DNA of 64,000 nucleotides from Streptomyces venezuelae (lineage in GTDB: Bacteria; Actinomycetota; Actinomycetes; Streptomycetales; Streptomycetaceae): contig NZ_CP029192.1 of the NCBI RefSeq assembly GCF_008642315.1, forward strand, positions 1,550,001 through 1,614,000, in the 5' to 3' direction. Positions 15,952-26,033 of the stretch are shown here, one piece after another; position 1 is the stretch's first letter; each line of letters starts with the position of its first letter. The notes below the pieces were generated by a model that was not told the DNA's origin, made no database searches, and was given only the letters and a program-made list of their open reading frames with translations. The position numbers and the translations under genes are program-made.

Positions 15952-18144
15952 GTGGGGTGGTTCAGGGGGACCCGGGTCCCGCAGGTCGTCGCGGTGCTCG
16001 GGCCGCACGGCGACACGGCCGTGGGAGCGGCCGCGCTCCTCTCCCCCGGGCGGGTGCTGACCTGCGCGCACGTGGTCAACGAGGCACTCGGCCGGCCTCC
16101 GTTGAGCGGAACGCGCCCCGCGCACGAGGTGCTCCAGGTCGGGTTCGCCCGGCGTACGGTACGGATCAAGGCGCAGATAGAGGTGTGGGTGCCGCCCCGG
16201 CACTCCTCCGCGGCCTGGCAGGGCGACCTGTGCGTGCTGCTCCTGGCCGAGCCGGCGCCCGCGAGCTCCGCCCCCGTCGTCTGGACGGAGATGGCGGAAG
16301 GCCAGTCGCTGCGGGCCTGGCACGGCTGCGGGGACCCGATCACCTTCGCGGACACGTCCCTCAAGCTGCTCGACGGCCACGTCGGCTACCTGGACGGGCC
16401 GCTGTCGGGTGCCGCGATCGGCCCCGGGTTCAGCGGTGGACCGCTGTGGACCGACGCGGGGGACAGCGCGACCGGGATCGTCGTCGGACAGCTCGGGCAG
16501 CCGACCGCCCCCGCCCACCCCGGCCAGACGCTGCGGCGCACCTGGGCCCTGTCCTGGCAGGCGGTGCGGGAACAGCTGTACGCGGCCGGGGCGGACGAGG
16601 TCGTGGCGGACTGCCGCACCGTGCGGCCCGCGCCGCAGAACGATCCGGTGGCCGTCGAACTGAGCGACCTGCTGCGGTCGTTGCTGCCCGAACCGACGGC
16701 GCGCGCCGAGCACGCGCGGCGGCTCGCCGACGAGCTGGGCCTCGCCGGGCCGGGGGACGGTTCGGCGCCCACCGTCGAGGAACTGACCGACGTCCTGCTG
16801 ACCCGGCGCCGTGCCCTGCCCACGCTCAGCGAGTCCCTGCTCACCGCCGGGCCCTACGGCGCACGCCCCGACCGGCTCACCGCGCTCCTCGGCACCGGCC
16901 GGGCCGTCGACGCGGCGGGCCTGCTCTCCCGTGGTGAACACGCCTCGCTGGTACGCCAGCTGGAGCTCGTCGTCCTCTCCGACCCGACGCTGCCCGCCCG
17001 CGCGGCCCAGGAGGCGCTGCGCTACACCACGCTCCCCGCGGCCCTGTGCGCCGCACGGCTGCCGCCCGAGGCACTGGAGCAGGTCATCGCGGACCTCGAG
17101 GAGTACCAGGACGGCGGCAGCGTGCCGGCGGGGACGCCCCGCGTGCCCGTACTCGTCCACCTGGTGGAGTTCATCGCCGCGGCCGCGGACGGCCCGCTCG
17201 GCGAAGGACTCGGCCGCTGGAGCGAGCGGGTCTGCACCCGGCTCGGTGTGCACCCCGCGGCGCGCGACCAGCGCAGGGCCGACGCCGCGCACTGGGCGGG
17301 CGCGCGACAGGCGCCGGTCACCCGGCTGCTCGCCCGGCTCACCAGGAGCGAGCCGGAAGGTGACGGCGCGGAGGCCACCGCGCGGTACCGGTGCAGGCTC
17401 TGGCAGCAGCACACGGACGGCTCGGTGCGCCGCCTGGAGACCGCCGCGGGGGACGCGCCCCTGTCGCCGGAGCAGGTCGGCGCGCTGATCCGCGAGGGCG
17501 CCGAGCGGTCCGGCGACGGGCGGCCCGCCGTGGAGATCGAGGTCGACCGCGAAGGGCTCCATCTGCCCGTCGACGAATGGGACGCGGGCAGATCGATCGA
17601 GTACGTGCCGAGCCTCCCCCTCGGGGCATCCTTCCAACTCACGCTGCGCTGCCCCGAGATGAGCCGCCGCGTGCCCCGCCGGGAGGTGGAGCACCGCCGC
17701 CGGTGGGGCGACGGGCACGGCAGAGTGCTGGTCATCGACCCCAGCTGTGCGGACAGCCGGCAGGTCGCCGCGCTGCTCAACTCCAGCCACCGGGACGTCA
17801 ACCACGTCGTCCTGCACGGCCCGCCCGCCCTCCGCGCCCAGCTGCTCGACCTCTGCCTGGCCCTCGGCGTCCCCGTGGTGCTGTGGGACCGCGAGGCGGA
17901 GGACCACGACCACGCCCACCGCCTCGACCCAATCGCCCCCACCGGACGGCTGCAGGAACTCCCCCACAGGCTGCTCATGTTCAGGGGTTCGGCGCTGCCG
18001 GACTCAGCGGGACCATCGGCGCGCCCCTCCCTGGTGTGGGAGGACCTCGCGTGGCAGGACCGCACGGGCGGGCAGCACGAGCCGAGGCTGACGGACCCCG
18101 ATGCGACGCGCCCGCTTTCCGACGAAGGAGCACGCAGTTCATGA
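15952..18144 (+). CDS. trypsin-like serine protease with C-terminal VMAP-C-like domain
   Basis: This 730-residue protein starts at GTG 15952, two bases after the trypco1 stop. Residues about 9-200 form a trypsin/HtrA-like protease with a complete triad: His40 in VLTCAHVV, Asp92 in WQGDLCVLLL and Ser161 in GPGFSGGPLW. There is no signal peptide, so it acts in the cytoplasm. The helical middle (about 215-470) resembles effector-associated spacer regions. Residues about 490-710 resemble the VMAP-C domain: LHLPVDEWDAG, LGASFQLTLRCPEMSRR, RRRWGDGHGRVLVID and the Trp-rich end VWEDLAWQDRTG. VMAP-C proteins work with MoxR and vWA partners in ternary conflict systems, which fits the following two genes. 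The ATGA overlap with the AAA gene supports coupling. Confidence 0.8.
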   Translation: MGWFRGTRVPQVVAVLGPHGDTAVGAAALLSPGRVLTCAHVVNEALGRPPLSGTRPAHEVLQVGFARRTVRIKAQIEVWVPPRHSSAAWQGDLCVLLLAEPAPASSAPVVWTEMAEGQSLRAWHGCGDPITFADTSLKLLDGHVGYLDGPLSGAAIGPGFSGGPLWTDAGDSATGIVVGQLGQPTAPAHPGQTLRRTWALSWQAVREQLYAAGADEVVADCRTVRPAPQNDPVAVELSDLLRSLLPEPTARAEHARRLADELGLAGPGDGSAPTVEELTDVLLTRRRALPTLSESLLTAGPYGARPDRLTALLGTGRAVDAAGLLSRGEHASLVRQLELVVLSDPTLPARAAQEALRYTTLPAALCAARLPPEALEQVIADLEEYQDGGSVPAGTPRVPVLVHLVEFIAAAADGPLGEGLGRWSERVCTRLGVHPAARDQRRADAAHWAGARQAPVTRLLARLTRSEPEGDGAEATARYRCRLWQQHTDGSVRRLETAAGDAPLSPEQVGALIREGAERSGDGRPAVEIEVDREGLHLPVDEWDAGRSIEYVPSLPLGASFQLTLRCPEMSRRVPRREVEHRRRWGDGHGRVLVIDPSCADSRQVAALLNSSHRDVNHVVLHGPPALRAQLLDLCLALGVPVVLWDREAEDHDHAHRLDPIAPTGRLQELPHRLLMFRGSALPDSAGPSARPSLVWEDLAWQDRTGGQHEPRLTDPDATRPLSDEGARSS

Positions 18145-19124
18145 CGGCATCCCAGGCATTCCCCACGTCCGGGCAGGGCGACTGGCGGCTGTTCCGGGGA
18201 GACGGCGACGCCCGGCACGTCGACTTTCCCGAGCCCCCGCCGTGGCGCCGCTTCACCCCCGCGGACGGCGCGCCACGACCCCGCCCCTATCTCATCGGGC
18301 CCGACGAATCCGAGGTGGTCAACGCCGCGCTGCTGCTGCGCCGCCCGCTCCTGGTCACCGGCCACCCCGGCACCGGCAAGTCCTCCCTGGCCCACGCCGT
18401 GGCGCACGAACTGACGCTGGGACGCGTGCTGACGTGGCCGGTCAACAGCCGCTCGACGCTGCGCGACGCCCTCTACGGCTACGACGCGATCGGCCGGCTG
18501 CGCGAATCCAATCTGCGCCGCGAGAGCGCCGGTGGCGACGTTGCCGGTGAGGACCCCGACATCGGGTCGTACGTCCGGCTCGGCCCGCTCGGCACCGCGC
18601 TGGTCCCGAGCGGACGGCCGCGCGTCCTTCTCGTCGACGAGCTCGACAAAGGGGACGTCGATCTGCCCAACGACCTCCTGACCGTCTTCGAGGAGGGCGA
18701 GTTCGAGATCCCGGAACTGGCCAGGCTGCCCGACGACCGGGCGCGGGTCGACGTCCTGACCGCGGACCCGCAGGTGCGGGCGCCGGTGACGCGCGGCAGG
18801 GTGCGCTGTTCCGAGTTCCCTGTGGTGGTCATCACCAGCAACGGAGAGCGCGAGTTCCCGCCCGCGTTCCTGCGCCGCTGTGTCCGCCTGGACCTGGCCG
18901 AGCCCGATGAGCAGCGGCTGCGCGACATCGTCGCGGCGCACCTCGGCGACGCGGCCCTCGACGGCGTCGACGACCTCCTGCACGCCTTCCTGGGCCGCCG
19001 CGCGCCCGGCGAGCTGGCCACCGACCAGCTCCTGAACGCCGTCTTCCTGCGCAAGGGCGGCCTCGACCTGCCGCCCGGCGCCCTGCTCGACGCGGTGCTC
19101 CACCGGCTGGGCGGGGTGGTGTAG
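18141..19124 (+). CDS. MoxR-type AAA+ ATPase
   Basis: This 327-residue AAA+ protein has Walker A GHPGTGKS at residues 74-81, Walker B VLLVDE at 162-167 followed by LDKGDVDLPNDLL, sensor 1 in VVVITSNGEREFPPAFLRRC and an arginine finger in FLRR. ATG 18141 overlaps the protease stop (ATGA) and has GAAGGAG about ten bases upstream; the frame stays open to 17391 but that part is a shadow. MoxR ATPases remodel partner proteins, often together with vWA-domain proteins. Here the partner is probably the SAV_2336-type protein that starts two bases downstream, whose middle holds a degenerate vWA-like segment. Confidence 0.88.
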   Translation: MTASQAFPTSGQGDWRLFRGDGDARHVDFPEPPPWRRFTPADGAPRPRPYLIGPDESEVVNAALLLRRPLLVTGHPGTGKSSLAHAVAHELTLGRVLTWPVNSRSTLRDALYGYDAIGRLRESNLRRESAGGDVAGEDPDIGSYVRLGPLGTALVPSGRPRVLLVDELDKGDVDLPNDLLTVFEEGEFEIPELARLPDDRARVDVLTADPQVRAPVTRGRVRCSEFPVVVITSNGEREFPPAFLRRCVRLDLAEPDEQRLRDIVAAHLGDAALDGVDDLLHAFLGRRAPGELATDQLLNAVFLRKGGLDLPPGALLDAVLHRLGGVV

Positions 19125-19126
19125 GC

Positions 19127-22100
19127 GTGCGGGGCGAGGACCCCGCCGAGCGGCTGCGCCGGGCGCTCGCGGTGTTCGCGGAGGGCGGTGTCGGCCTCGC
19201 GCGGGAGGAGCTCCTCGACGCGCTGTGGCTGGCGGCACGGCTGCCCCCGGGCGCGTCGAGCGGCCTGGCACGGGTGGCGGGGGCGGTCGCGCCCGGCCAA
19301 GGGGCCGACGACGGAGCCGGGTGGCTGCCGCCTGCCGAGGAGCGGCCCGGGGAGCGGGCGGCCGACAGGACGGCTCCGCGTCCGCGCGACCCGATGGAGG
19401 ACACGCCCGCGGCGCACCACCCCGACACCGGCAGACCACTCACGGACCAGGACGAACGTACCGCGCCCGACAGATCCGCCGGTGCGGTGGCCCGCCGCAC
19501 GGCGGCCCCGGCCCGCTCCCCGCTGTTCGGCAGCGCGGCCCCCGGCCCGCGGCACGGTGCCGGCGACGGCGCCGTGAACGGACTGCCCGTACGCGCACCC
19601 GGCACCCGCGCCACCGGCTCCCGGCAGCTGCAACTCGCTCGGGCGCTGCGCCCGTTGAAACAGACCGTGGCCGACCACGGGCGGTGGGAGCTCGACGAGA
19701 CGGCCACCGCCGAATCGACGGCCCACACCGGTCTCACCGACGCCGTGCTGCGCCCCGCCCGGGCCCGCTGGCTGAATCTGACGCTGCTCGTCGACGACGG
19801 CGCCTCCATGCTCCTGTGGCAGCAACTCGCCCTGGAGACAAGGCTTCTCCTGGAACGCAGCGGCGCCTTCCGTGACGTACGGGTGCACGGCCTGGACACC
19901 CGCGGTCCCGGCGCCCCGCTGCTCGGCCGGCGCCCCTTCACACCCGGCACCGCCGTCCTGCCGCCCGCCACGGTGACCGACCCCGGCGGCAACACACTGA
20001 TCCTCGTGCTCAGCGACGGCATCGGCGCCGCCTGGCACGACGGACGCATGCGTGCGCTCCTCGACCAGTGGGGGCGGTGCGGCCCGACCGCGGTGCTGCA
20101 CGCGCTGCCCCCGCACCTCTGGGACGGCTCCGGCATCCGGGCCGAGCCCTGGCGGATCACCAGCAGGCGGCGCGGCGCGCCCAACCTCGCCTGGGACGTG
20201 GCGGATCCGGTACTGCCGCCCGGTATCGCCGCGTTCGACGATGTGGCGGTCCCCGTGCTCACGCCGGAGCCGGGGGCGGTCGGTGCCTGGGCGGACCTCC
20301 TCGCGTCCCCCGGGACGAGCGCCGTGCTGCCGCTGCTGCGCCCGCCCTTCACCGCGGCCCCGGAGCCGCCTCCCGAACCGGACACGCAGCGGCGGGTCCT
20401 GCGGTTCAGGGAGACGGCCTCCCCGGAGGCGTACCGGCTCGCCGCCCACCTCGCCGCCGTCGGACCGGTCTCCGTGCCGGTGATGCGCCTGGTGCGGGAC
20501 GCACTCGGCCCGGACGTGACGACCGGGCACCTGGCCGAGGTCTTCCTCAGCGGTCTGCTGCGGCGCTGCGACGACGACACCGCTCTCGCGCCGCAGCACC
20601 GTAGCTACGACGTCACGACCGGCATCCGCGACATCCTCCTGGGCACCGCCCCGGTCCGCGAACTGCTGCGCACCAGCCGGGCGGTGACGGAGCGTCTCGG
20701 TGAACTGGCCGGTCGGTCGGCCGACTTCCCCGCCTGGCTCGCCCACCCGAACGGGCCGGAACGGGCCGGGCACGACGGACGGCCGTTCGGCTGGGTCGAC
20801 ACGCGGCTGCTGCGGAGGCTGGGGGTCGGCACGACGGGGACGGGACCCGCGCCGGACGACGATCCCCCGCTTCCCGCCTACGTCGACGCGCCGGGCTCGC
20901 CGTGGCGGTCCCTGCTGCCGCAGAACCCCCGGCAGGCGGGCCCCTGGCGGCTGTTCGCCCGGCACGTCGACGCGCGGACGACCGGCGGGATGTTCCTCGG
21001 GCGGCGCGGGGAGGGAGAGGTCGCCGCGCTCAGGCTCATCCGGTCCGGTTCCGCGCGCCGGGCCTCCCTGCCCCGGCAGGCCGAGGCGCTGCGCATGCTG
21101 CGTGGCGTACGGGCGCCCCGGCTCATCGACGTCGACGCGGGCCCGGAACCGTCCTGGATGGCGTGCGAACTGCATCTGACGGACGGGCTGCCCACCCCTT
21201 GTCTCACGAGTACCGGCCCGGACGCCCGCCGGTTCACCGATCCCCTGGAGTTCGCGCTGCTCGGCCGGGGCGTCGCGACGGTGCTCGCGGACGCCCATGT
21301 GCGGGGGTTCCTGCACGGCGACCTGACTCCGAACCGGGTGCTGCGGACCGCGGACGACGTGTGCGTGACCGGCTGGTGCGTGCAGGAGCACGCCGACGGC
21401 GTCGCGCACGACATCTCCGGACTGGGCCTCACCTTGCTGAGCGCGGCGGGCGGTGCCGTCCCCGACCCCTTCGCCCCGCTGCTGCGACGCTGTTCCTCGC
21501 CCCTGCTCGGCGAGCGGCCCGCCGCGGACGAGGTCGCCGCCTTCTTCGACGCGTACATCACCGCACACACCCCGGGCCCCGCGCCGCGCGGTCCGGACGA
21601 CGAGGCGCCCCTCGCCGTGCCCATCGGCCTGGACCCCCACGGCACGGAGGTCCTCCTGGACTTCCGTGCCATGGGCCCGCACGGCGTCGTCCAGGGCACG
21701 ACCGCCGACCGCTCCACGCTCCTGGAGGCGATCGTCGGCGGGCTCGCCGCACGGCACTCGCCGGGCGCCCTCCACTTCCATCTGCTCGACTCGACCGACC
21801 GGTTCCTGCGCTCGGCCAGCACGGGCACGCTGCCGCACATCGTGACCGGCTCCGCACAGGAACAGGCGTCCGCCCTCGAAGCCGAGCGCGCCCGCCGCCG
21901 CGAGCTCATCGCCGCCGCGCGGGCGGCACGAGCTCCGCGCCCGGCCCTGACCAGCCTGATCGTGGTCCTCGAAGCGCCAAGTCTCGGAGGGGACTTCGGC
22001 TGGCTCGAAGACCTCGACATCCACCTCCTGCTCGTCGAGGGGCCCGGGCGGGGGCCGGTCGACCTCGACTTCCGCGTCGACCTCGCCGCGGCCGACGGTC

Positions 22101-22861
22101 CGGCCCTCTTCCACTCGCGCGCGCCCCGCAACGGCACCCCCTTCCGCCTGCCGCTCCCGCGCCGACTGCCCCAGGAGGCCGGCTGCGCGGAGGAGTTCCG
22201 CCGGGTCATGTCCCTCGCGGGGCCGGGGAACAAGCACAACACCCTCGACAACCTGAAACGGATCAGGGCCCGCGAGCTGGATCACCTCGGCCGGGACCAT
22301 CCGCAGGCGCTGGCGACCCGCTGCGAGATCGGCCGCGTCGAACTCGCCCTCGACCGCCTCGACGAGGCCCTGGAGTCCTTCTCGGACTGCGCGACGGGCC
22401 GCGACACGGTACTCGGCAGGGGGCACGCCGACACCCTGACCGCGCACCAGCTCCGTGCCTACGTGCTCCACCGGCTGGGGCGCTACGAAGAGGCGTACAC
22501 GATCTGCCGCACCGTGCTGCGACTGTGGGTGAACCTACGGAACGAGCAGCACCCCGATGTCCTTCTGTGCCGGCACAACCTGGTCGTCGCGCTGGGCGCT
22601 CTGGGCCGGCACGAGGAAGCCGTGCCCGAGGCACGCGCCACGTACGAGGGGCGTCGGTCCGCTCTCGGCGACGACCACCCGGACACCCTCGCGAGCGGTC
22701 ACGAACTGGCGGTCGCGCTCGACGGCGCCCGGCGCCGGGCAGAGGCCCACGAGGTCGCGTCGGCCGTTCACGAGGCACGCGCGCGGGTCCTGGGCCCCGA
22801 GGACCTCGCCACTCTCACCACGCTGCGTGTCGTGAGGGAGTCCCGGCCCTCCGAATCCTGA
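19127..22861 (+). CDS. SAV_2336-type protein with pseudokinase, degenerate FtsK/EccC-like domain and TPRs
   Basis: This very large 1244-residue protein starts at GTG 19127, two bases after the AAA stop. In order: an SAV_2336 N-terminal helical segment (about 1-50); a disordered linker; a degenerate vWA-like domain (about 160-420) with VDDGAS at 222-227 in place of the metal-binding DxSx[21 protein letters not shown] (about 427) and a winged-helix-like stretch; a kinase-like domain (about 622-814) with HGDLTPN at 730-736 but TGW (748-750) instead of DFG and no clear VAIK lysine; an FtsK/EccC-like domain (about 830-1030) in which the Walker A lysine is replaced (GTTADRST, 857-864); and kinesin-light-chain-like TPRs (about 1038-1230, with repeated HPDxL). 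It looks like a catalytically dead scaffold or sensor. Confidence 0.78.
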   Translation: MRGEDPAERLRRALAVFAEGGVGLAREELLDALWLAARLPPGASSGLARVAGAVAPGQGADDGAGWLPPAEERPGERAADRTAPRPRDPMEDTPAAHHPDTGRPLTDQDERTAPDRSAGAVARRTAAPARSPLFGSAAPGPRHGAGDGAVNGLPVRAPGTRATGSRQLQLARALRPLKQTVADHGRWELDETATAESTAHTGLTDAVLRPARARWLNLTLLVDDGASMLLWQQLALETRLLLERSGAFRDVRVHGLDTRGPGAPLLGRRPFTPGTAVLPPATVTDPGGNTLILVLSDGIGAAWHDGRMRALLDQWGRCGPTAVLHALPPHLWDGSGIRAEPWRITSRRRGAPNLAWDVADPVLPPGIAAFDDVAVPVLTPEPGAVGAWADLLASPGTSAVLPLLRPPFTAAPEPPPEPDTQRRVLRFRETASPEAYRLAAHLAAVGPVSVPVMRLVRDALGPDVTTGHLAEVFLSGLLRRCDDDTALAPQHRSYDVTTGIRDILLGTAPVRELLRTSRAVTERLGELAGRSADFPAWLAHPNGPERAGHDGRPFGWVDTRLLRRLGVGTTGTGPAPDDDPPLPAYVDAPGSPWRSLLPQNPRQAGPWRLFARHVDARTTGGMFLGRRGEGEVAALRLIRSGSARRASLPRQAEALRMLRGVRAPRLIDVDAGPEPSWMACELHLTDGLPTPCLTSTGPDARRFTDPLEFALLGRGVATVLADAHVRGFLHGDLTPNRVLRTADDVCVTGWCVQEHADGVAHDISGLGLTLLSAAGGAVPDPFAPLLRRCSSPLLGERPAADEVAAFFDAYITAHTPGPAPRGPDDEAPLAVPIGLDPHGTEVLLDFRAMGPHGVVQGTTADRSTLLEAIVGGLAARHSPGALHFHLLDSTDRFLRSASTGTLPHIVTGSAQEQASALEAERARRRELIAAARAARAPRPALTSLIVVLEAPSLGGDFGWLEDLDIHLLLVEGPGRGPVDLDFRVDLAAADGPALFHSRAPRNGTPFRLPLPRRLPQEAGCAEEFRRVMSLAGPGNKHNTLDNLKRIRARELDHLGRDHPQALATRCEIGRVELALDRLDEALESFSDCATGRDTVLGRGHADTLTAHQLRAYVLHRLGRYEEAYTICRTVLRLWVNLRNEQHPDVLLCRHNLVVALGALGRHEEAVPEARATYEGRRSALGDDHPDTLASGHELAVALDGARRRAEAHEVASAVHEARARVLGPEDLATLTTLRVVRESRPSES

Positions 22862-22886
22862 CCGCCGCCCCGGTTACCCTTCCCCC

Positions 22887-23387
22887 GTGACCATCCAGGA
22901 CTACGACACGTACATCGCGGGACTCCCCCGCGTCCTCGTCGGAGCCGCCGCGCTCTTCCGCGACGCGGAGGGCCGGGTCCTCCTCGTCGAGCCCAACTAC
23001 CGCGAGGGGTGGGCGCTGCCGGGCGGGACCGTCGAATCGGACACCGGAGAGACGCCGCGGCAGGGTGCGCGCAGGGAGACGTTGGAGGAGATCGGGCTCG
23101 ACGTGGAGCTCGGGAGGCTGCTCGCGGTGGACTGGGTGCCGCCGGGTCCCTCGCGTCCGCGCCCGCCGCTGGTGGCGTACCTGTACGACGGCGGGGTGCT
23201 CGGTGCCGAGCGGCTGGAGTCGATCACGCTGCAGGAGGAGGAGCTTCTGTCGTGGCGGCTGGTGGCTCCCCAGCACCTCGCGGCGTATCTGCCGGAGGAG
23301 CTGGGGCACCGGGTCGCCGCCGCGCTCGACGTGCTGGCGCACGGCCATGGCCCCGCGGAACTGGAGAACGGCCACCGGGCCGGCTGA
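22887..23387 (+). CDS. Nudix hydrolase
   Basis: This 166-residue protein has the Nudix fold with the REtLEEiGL core of the Nudix box ([15 protein letters not shown]). The segment before it, [17 protein letters not shown], is two residues longer than the canonical G-x5-E spacing. The catalytic Glu pair is present, so hydrolysis of a nucleoside-diphosphate-linked compound is likely, but the substrate cannot be named. GTG 22887 is preceded by a weak ribosome site. It ends one base before the convergent ogt stop and 26 bases after the large module, and may or may not be cotranscribed with it. Confidence 0.85.
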   Translation: MTIQDYDTYIAGLPRVLVGAAALFRDAEGRVLLVEPNYREGWALPGGTVESDTGETPRQGARRETLEEIGLDVELGRLLAVDWVPPGPSRPRPPLVAYLYDGGVLGAERLESITLQEEELLSWRLVAPQHLAAYLPEELGHRVAAALDVLAHGHGPAELENGHRAG

Positions 23388-23388
23388 C

Positions 23389-23892
23389 TCAGAACAGGGC
23401 GTCCTCGGCCGCCCGGCCCGCCCCTCCCTCGAAGGCCAAAAGCCGCTGCTTGCGGTCGAGGCCGCCGCCGTACCCGGTCAGGCTGCCGTTGGCGCCGATG
23501 ACGCGGTGGCAGGGCACGATGACGCCGATGGGGTTCTTGCCGTTGGCGAGACCGACCGCGCGGGAGGCGTTCGGTTTGCCGAGGGCTTCGGCGAGTTCGC
23601 CGTACGTGCGGGTCTCGCCGTAGGGGATGCGCCGCAGCTCGTCCCAGACGGTGCGCTGGAACGGGGTGCCTTCGAGCCGCAGCGGCACGTCGAATTCCGT
23701 CAACTCCCCCTCGAAGTACGCCTCCAGCTGGCTGATCGCCGCGCCGAAGGGTGCCGGGTCGCGGTCACCGAAGGTCTCCTCGGGCGGGCGGTGCCGCTGC
23801 TCGGTCATGTAGAGGCCGCTGAGGACGCCGTCGGTGGCGACGAGGGTGAGGGGGCCGTAGGGGCTGTCGATGAGGGTGTGCAGGCGTTCCAT
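23389..23892 (-). CDS. ogt: methylated-DNA--protein-cysteine S-methyltransferase
   Basis: This 167-residue protein contains the active-site IVPCHRVIG, where the Cys accepts the alkyl group, followed by GSLTGYGGGLDRKQRLL. The RTVWDELRRIPYGETRTYGELA part is the DNA-binding helix-turn-helix-like region with its arginine finger in NASRAVG. It removes methyl groups from O6-methylguanine in DNA by a suicide reaction. ATG 23892 has AAGGA seven bases upstream. It lies 47 bases downstream of the Ada-AlkA gene, forming an alkylation-repair pair. Confidence 0.94.
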   Translation of the reverse strand: MERLHTLIDSPYGPLTLVATDGVLSGLYMTEQRHRPPEETFGDRDPAPFGAAISQLEAYFEGELTEFDVPLRLEGTPFQRTVWDELRRIPYGETRTYGELAEALGKPNASRAVGLANGKNPIGVIVPCHRVIGANGSLTGYGGGLDRKQRLLAFEGGAGRAAEDALF

Positions 23893-23939
23893 GAGTACGT
23901 CCTTGGGCGGGGCGGAGGCGGGCACGGCGGGCGAGGCCG

Positions 23940-25436
23940 TCAGGCGGGGATGGTGTTGATCGGGTGGGCGTCGGTGGCCCACAAGTACTGCACCGCGTAC
24001 GCCCTCCACGGCCGCCAGGCGGCGGCGCGCGCGGTGAGCGCGGCAGGGGTGTGCGGCAGCCCCAACTCCTGTGCGGCACGCCGGATGCCGAGGTCGGAGG
24101 GGAGGAACGCGTCCGGGTCGCCGAGCGCGCGCATCGCGATGACCTCGACCGTCCAGGGGCCGAAGCCGGGGAGCTCGGTGAGGCGGGCGCGCGCCTCGTC
24201 CCAGTCGCTCTCCGGGCCGAGGCGGAGGGCGCCGTCGGCGAGGTGCCGGACCAGCGTCGTGAGGGTGGTACGGCGGCTGCGGGGCAGGGCGAGGGTCTCG
24301 GGGTCGATGGCGGCGAGCTCCTCCGGCGTGGGGAAGAGGTGCGTGAGCCCGCCCTCGGGGTCCTCGACGGGCCGCCCGTGCGCGGTGACGAGGCGGGCGG
24401 CGTGGGTGCGGGCGGCGGCGGTGGAGACCTGCTGGCCGAGGACGGCCCTGACGGCGAACTCGGCCTCGTCGACGGTCCGCGGCACGCGCCGCCCCGGAGC
24501 CTTGTCGACGAGCGGCGCGAGCAGCGGGTCGTCCCTCAACTGTCCGTCGACGGCGGTGGGATCGGCGTCCAGGTCGAGCATCCGGCGGCACCGGCTGATG
24601 GCGATGGTGAGATCGCGCAGATCGGTGAGGGTGAGCCGGCAGGCGATGTGATCGGGCCGCGGACCGAGCGCGACGATGCCGTGCCCGTAGGGGAGGTCGA
24701 GCGTCCTGCGGTACGCCCCGTCCCGCCACTCCTCGACTCCGGGCACGGCGGTGGCGATCAGGTGCCCGAAGAGGTTGTCGGGGTTGAAGGGCGCCCGGAA
24801 CGGGAGACGCAGGGTGAGGGTGCCGCCGGTGGGGCCGGGTGAGCTGTCCTCGGGCGCGCCGGTGCCGGGGCGCTTCGGGGCGCGGGATCGCAGCTCGCCC
24901 GGGGAGAGGGCGAAGACCTCGCGGACCGTGTCGTTGAACGTGCGGATCGAGGCGAAGCCCGCGGCGAAGGCGATGTCCGACATCGGCAGGGTGGTCGTCT
25001 CGATGAGGAGGCGGGCCGTCTGGGCGCGTTGGGCCCGGGCCAGGGCCAGTGGGCCCGCGCCGAGTTCGGCGCGGAGTTGGCGTTCGACCTGGCGGGTGCT
25101 GTAGCCGAGGAGGCCGGCGAGGCCGGGGACGCCGTCGCGGTCGACGACGCCGTCACCGATCAGGCGCATCGCGCGGGCGACGAGGTCGGCCCGCTGGTTC
25201 CACTCGGGAGAGCCCGGGCCGCTGTCCGGCCTGCACCGCTTGCAGGCCCGGAACCCGGCCTGCTGGCAGGCGGCGGCGCTCGGGTAGAACGTCATGTTCT
25301 CGGCCTTGGGCGGCACGACGGGGCAGCTGGGACGGCAGTAGATTCGCGTGGTCACGACGGCCGTGAAGAACCAGCCGTCGAAGCGGGCGTCCTTCGACTG
25401 AACGGCGCGTACACAGCGCTCTGTGTCGATGTGCAT
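23940..25436 (-). CDS. Ada-AlkA type bifunctional regulator / DNA-3-methyladenine glycosylase II
   Basis: This 498-residue fusion begins with an Ada zinc-binding domain: MHIDTERCVRAV, YCRPSCP and ACKRC give the four Cys ligands, one of which (in the first motif) takes up methyl groups from phosphotriesters. An AraC-type helix-turn-helix follows (LAGLLGYSTRQVERQLRAEL; IAFAAGFASIRTFNDTVREVF), then an AlkA glycosylase with AVLGQQVSTAAARTHAARL and the helix-hairpin-helix LPGFGPWTVEVIAMRALGDPDAFLPSDLGIRRA, in which the Asp is catalytic. It senses alkylation and excises 3-methyladenine. The Ada methyltransferase domain is absent, but ogt follows. ATG 25436 is chosen; an ATG at 25487 with AGGG is the alternative. 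Confidence 0.9.
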   Translation of the reverse strand: MHIDTERCVRAVQSKDARFDGWFFTAVVTTRIYCRPSCPVVPPKAENMTFYPSAAACQQAGFRACKRCRPDSGPGSPEWNQRADLVARAMRLIGDGVVDRDGVPGLAGLLGYSTRQVERQLRAELGAGPLALARAQRAQTARLLIETTTLPMSDIAFAAGFASIRTFNDTVREVFALSPGELRSRAPKRPGTGAPEDSSPGPTGGTLTLRLPFRAPFNPDNLFGHLIATAVPGVEEWRDGAYRRTLDLPYGHGIVALGPRPDHIACRLTLTDLRDLTIAISRCRRMLDLDADPTAVDGQLRDDPLLAPLVDKAPGRRVPRTVDEAEFAVRAVLGQQVSTAAARTHAARLVTAHGRPVEDPEGGLTHLFPTPEELAAIDPETLALPRSRRTTLTTLVRHLADGALRLGPESDWDEARARLTELPGFGPWTVEVIAMRALGDPDAFLPSDLGIRRAAQELGLPHTPAALTARAAAWRPWRAYAVQYLWATDAHPINTIPA

Positions 25437-25511
25437 GCCCTCAGCTTCGCCGATTCCGTACGCCCGAGGCTGGCGGAAATCCGACATCGACGTCGCCCTG
25501 CCCGCGGGGCG

Positions 25512-26033
25512 CTACCGCTCCGCGGCCGCCGCGAACGCGTCGTACGCGTCCTGGCCGAAGAGGACGAACCGCACCTCGTCGAAGCGCTCGGGGTCCGCCG
25601 CCTCCCGTACCGTCGCGACGGCGATGCGCGCCGCGTCCGCCAGGGGCCAGCGGTAGACGCCCGTGGAGATCGCGGGGAACGCGACCGTGCGCGCGCCCAG
25701 CTCCGCGGCGACCCGGAGCGACTCCCGGTGGCAGGAGGCGAGGAGCTCGGAGCGGTCCTCCGTGGCGGACCAGACGGGGCCGACGGTGTGGATCACGTGC
25801 CGGGCGTCGAGCCGGCCCGCGGTGGTCGCGACGGCGCGGCCGGTGGGCAGACCCTTGCCGTAGTGGGACGCGCGCAGGCGCCGGCAGTCGGCGAGGATCT
25901 CGGGCCCGCCGCGCCGGTGGATGGCGCCGTCGACCCCGCCACCGCCCAGCAGCGAGGAGTTCGCGGCGTTGACGATGGCGTCGGCGTGCTGTGCGGTGAT
26001 GTCGCCCTGGACCAGGGTGATGGGCACGGTCAC
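25512..26033 (-). CDS. macrodomain protein (O-acetyl-ADP-ribose deacetylase type)
   Basis: This 173-residue macrodomain has [39 protein letters not shown], the ADP-ribose-binding and catalytic loop of MacroD-type enzymes, and [13 protein letters not shown], the second loop. It would hydrolyse O-acetyl-ADP-ribose or remove mono-ADP-ribose from proteins. GTG 26033 overlaps the TGA of the upstream oxidoreductase gene in a GTGA and has AGGAG six bases before; this is preferred to an ATG at 26057. It shares the strand with, and lies just upstream of, the Ada-AlkA gene. Confidence 0.9.
   Translation of the reverse strand: MTVPITLVQGDITAQHADAIVNAANSSLLGGGGVDGAIHRRGGPEILADCRRLRASHYGKGLPTGRAVATTAGRLDARHVIHTVGPVWSATEDRSELLASCHRESLRVAAELGARTVAFPAISTGVYRWPLADAARIAVATVREAADPERFDEVRFVLFGQDAYDAFAAAAER

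Noticed and set aside
18479..22471. A 1330-residue open frame on the minus strand, antisense to the SAV_2336 gene
   Set aside because: It is a GC-rich shadow: it has a low-complexity Arg/Gly/Glu composition and no family motif, and the plus strand carries clear domains.
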